This document shows, piece after piece, positions 61,177 through 64,000 of a DNA stretch of 64,000 nt. The DNA is from Marisa cornuarietis (lineage: Eukaryota > Mollusca > Gastropoda > Architaenioglossa > Ampullariidae): contig SMMW01000003.1 of the NCBI GenBank assembly GCA_004794655.1, forward strand, positions 744,001 through 808,000. Direction: 5' to 3'. The position numbers and the translations under genes were made by a program. The notes beneath the pieces are model-generated. The model did not search any database and had not been told where the DNA came from. It saw only the letters and a list, made by a program, of their open reading frames with translations. The stretch's first letter is position 1. Each line of letters opens with the position of its first letter.

Positions 61177-62297
61177 TGAGTGAGTGAGTGAGTGAGTGAC
61201 CTGGAAGGTCCGGCTAATCCAGTGATAACCCAGTGGACAGTCTGTGGCGACCCAAGCCCGTGATTTGTCATTCGATGTCTTCCTGTGGCCGGTGCCCCTC
61301 CGCTCGCCCACTGCACGTGCGGCTTGTGTCCAGCTGATGACAGGCAGACGGCTCAAGGTTCCGCCACAATCAGTTGAGATTTGTCACAGTTGACCTCGTT
61401 ACTCTTTGTTGCGCAGGATCAATCAGGCTACTGTAAGCAAGTCTGCAGACAGAGAGAGAGAGAAGGTGGGGTGCTTATTAAAGGGGTGTTAAGGGAGACA
61501 CAGTTAAGTACCTTGTGCAGGAGCAGAATCAGAGAAGCACCAAAAAGCTCAGAATAACCTGTAAGTTCAGTTTTCCAACTAACAACCCTTGTGGTACCGG
61601 TGAACCACCTGCTGTCTGGTAGGAACAGTCTCAGTAGTCGGGACTGTAGTCTCTTCGGTCGTAGCCACCTAGCTAGTTACCTAAGCACGGGTGGATGGTC
61701 TCTCTCTCTCTCACCCACACACACAGAATCTATATCTCTATATATAATGAAATACAGTTGAACAGTTGAAGAAGACCGGATCACAAGTGAGGCTTGTGAA
61801 CATTACCCGCAAGTGATGATGGTTTGTTATGTTTTCCTAATGACAGCTGCCGGCTGATGATGATGATGCTCCCCTTCTACAGCCGCCGCTTGGTCGCTTG
61901 GTGGTGGTGGTGGTGGTAGTGGTGGTTGCAGGTAAAAACGACATTTGTATCACTTATAAGATGGCGAGCTCTCGCCGTGCATTGCCTGAATCATCTGACA
62001 GACGAGAGATTCTTGCCAGTCTTTACACGTGTAAACTCGCGCTACACATACGAATTTTAATGTTTTTTTAACTTTGTCAGCGAAATTGTAAACACTTCGA
62101 AGAACACAATTCGTCATCGATCAGGGGAAAGCATTTCAGGACACAGGCAAGTTACATTTAAAGATTTTTCAAAAGAAAATAATATTTAGTTAAAATATGC
62201 TCAAGCAAGTTTACAACACCACAAAGCACTGAGGCGACTTTCAAGAACATTATGGAAGACTAGAGAGCTGGTCAGACTACAGTCGAGACAGTAAAGA
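60831..62297. other. Single-copy region with microsatellites
   Basis: Includes (GT)n followed by (GAGT)n at 61139-61198 and a (GGT)n patch at about 61901-61925. No gene, RNA or complete mobile element identified. Confidence 0.45.
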
Positions 62298-63110
62298 CAC
62301 TAAGGCCTTCTTTGTCTCATGACACTGTCATATTGACACTAAGACCTTCTTTGTCTCATGACACTGTCATATTGACACTAAGACCTTTATCTCATGACAC
62401 TGTCATATTGACACTAAGGCCTTCTTGATCTCATGACACTGTCATGTTGACACTAAGGCCTTCTTGATCTCATGACACTGTCATGTTGACACTAAGGCCT
62501 TCTTTATCTCATGACACTGTGATATTGACACTAAGAACTTTATCTCATGACACTGTCATATTGACACTAAGGCCTTCTTGATCTCATGACACTGTCATGT
62601 TGACACTAAGGCCTTCTTTATCTCATGACACTGTCATGTTGACACTAAGGCCTTCTTTATCTCATGACACTGTCATGTTGACACTAAGGCCTTCTTTATC
62701 TCATGACACTGTGATATTGACACTAAGAACTTTATCTCATGACACTGTCATATTGACACTAAGGCCTTCTTGATCTCATGACACTGTCATGTTGACACTA
62801 AGGCCTCCTTTATCTCATGACACTGTCATGTTGACACTAAGGCCTTCTTTATCTCATGACACTGTGATATTGACACTAAGACCTTTATCTCATGACACTG
62901 TCATGTTGACACTAAGGCCTCCTTTATCTCATGACACTGTCATATTGACACTAAGGCCTTCTTGATCTCATGACACTGTCATGTTGACACTAAGGCCTTC
63001 TTGATCTCATGACACTGTCATATTGACACTAAGACCTTCTTTGTCTCATGACACTGTCACATTGACACTAAGACCTTCTTTGTCTCATGACACTGTCACA
63101 TTGACAGTAA
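62298..63110. repeat. 39-bp minisatellite carrying a perfect palindrome
   Basis: About 21 units of GACACTAAGGCCTTCTTTAT plus CTCATGACACTGTCATGTT. A shortened unit (AAGACCTTTATCTC) recurs. Most units contain CATGACA-C-TGTCATG, a palindrome with a one-base centre, plus AAGGCCTT, so each unit can form two small hairpins. Confidence 0.95.
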
Positions 63111-63981
63111 TGTTTTATTGCTCGACTATTTTGTATCGGCAGTGGTCTATTATGCTGCATGCATTTGCCTCCCGTTAACTCTCCAAAGAAAAACTCACTC
63201 GCTTGAGGTGTTCAGATGAAGTTTACAACCCGCCCTACAGTTGTCACAACAACATACAAATGGTGAAGTGTGGACACAATGTGGAGGACTGAGATCAGAG
63301 GGCCGGCAGGCTGCACACAACTCACTCTCATGGCATCCGGGCTGTGAGGTTGACGCGTCCGGCCAACATCACAGGAACTGCAATGCACTCTGGGATGTTT
63401 CTAGAAGGCTCTCAGAAGGTGACAAAATCTTACATAATTAGATATACACTACTCTCTCTCTCTCTTACTCTGTGTGCTGGTAACAGCAAAGCAAAAAAAA
63501 AAAAAAAAAGAAGACACGAGCTAGCCATCTCATTTTTAACTGTTCATGTATAAAAGTTTAACCTAGACAAGTAGCGCAGAGCCACAAATGTTTGGGAAAA
63601 ACAATTGACAATAATCTGTCAATAAGTCTCTGTCACAACCCAAAGAATGTCAAAGAAAACTTGCCAGCTGTCAAAAATCAAACATTCGTGAGATCACACT
63701 TTAGGAAACTCGTCAACAAAGCTCATAGGCTGTGGATCACTGACTGTGGGGCTCCACTAGTGGACCTTCGATGAGGCTTCTTTGTGTTCAAAGAACAACG
63801 ACACGAGCAGCACTGATGCGGAAGTTGAAGAAAATGTGACCTGAGTAGCAAAGTTCAAAGGTGGAAGTATCCTAGTCGCTAGTCGACAGTCGTAATGAAG
63901 AGATTCTTATATCATAGGCTTTGTCAAAAAATAGCGAGTGTGGACCAAGTGCAGTTGTTGCTCGTCATGCGCTAGACACTG
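63111..63981. other. Single-copy region, no gene supported
   Basis: Contains a (CT)n tract at about 63453-63464 and an A17 run at about 63493-63509. Nothing else recognisable. Confidence 0.45.
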
Positions 63982-63995
63982 CTGCCACCTAGTGG
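63982..63995 (-). promoter_or_regulatory. CTCF consensus motif
   Basis: The reverse strand reads CCACTAGGTGGCAG, matching all 14 positions of CCASYAGRKGGCRS. It lies at the extreme right edge of the window. Motif match only. Confidence 0.4.
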
Positions 63996-64000
63996 AAAAA

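Overview
This is metazoan nuclear DNA: GT-AG introns, a two-exon animal transcription factor gene, hAT and RTE-type transposable elements, CA/GT microsatellites, and no prokaryotic gene organisation. The RTE-like LINE remnant, the ZMYM1-like hAT transposase and the extreme load of minisatellites suggest a lophotrochozoan, perhaps a gastropod mollusc. That placement is inference, and the species cannot be fixed from the window.

The one confidently functional gene is a Scratch-family (Snail superfamily) zinc-finger repressor on the plus strand. Exon 1 (31606-31786) encodes an N-terminal SNAG domain. A 5,866-bp intron has a consensus donor and a pyrimidine-rich acceptor. Exon 2 (37653-38407) encodes the Scratch-domain motif, a glutamine tract and five zinc fingers. 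The spliced product is 311 residues. A GC- and CpG-rich tract at about 29400-30420 may hold its promoter or 5' UTR.

Transposable elements: (i) a hAT element at 4264-9472 with 8-bp target-site duplications and imperfect terminal inverted repeats, carrying a once-frameshifted ZMYM1/DUF4371-type transposase; (ii) a non-autonomous DNA transposon (about 8069-9380) nested inside it, with its own duplication; (iii) an RTE-like LINE 3' fragment ending in a CAT repeat (17112-17777); (iv) a 1.54-kb inverted-repeat element (17969-19509) containing a tRNA-like segment; (v) a 236-bp tRNA-headed SINE (34046-34281) inserted in a minisatellite; and several terminal fragments.

The dominant feature is tandem repetition. 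By hand tally about 24 kb (close to 38%) lies in some thirty minisatellites of unrelated sequence, most with units of 29-52 bp. Several have higher-order structure (238, 232, 66 and 664 bp). They lie upstream of, inside the intron of, and immediately downstream of the Scratch gene. Most long open frames in the window are simply stop-free repeat units.

Layout: 0-3 kb, 35-bp array and transposon remnants; 4.3-9.5 kb, nested hAT; 9.5-15.1 kb, five minisatellites; 17-19.5 kb, LINE and inverted-repeat element; 20-29.2 kb, minisatellites; 29.4-38.4 kb, Scratch locus; 38.4-51.2 kb, mainly arrays; 51.2-54.9 kb, mostly single-copy DNA with no gene recognised; 55-63.1 kb, further arrays separated by single-copy DNA.
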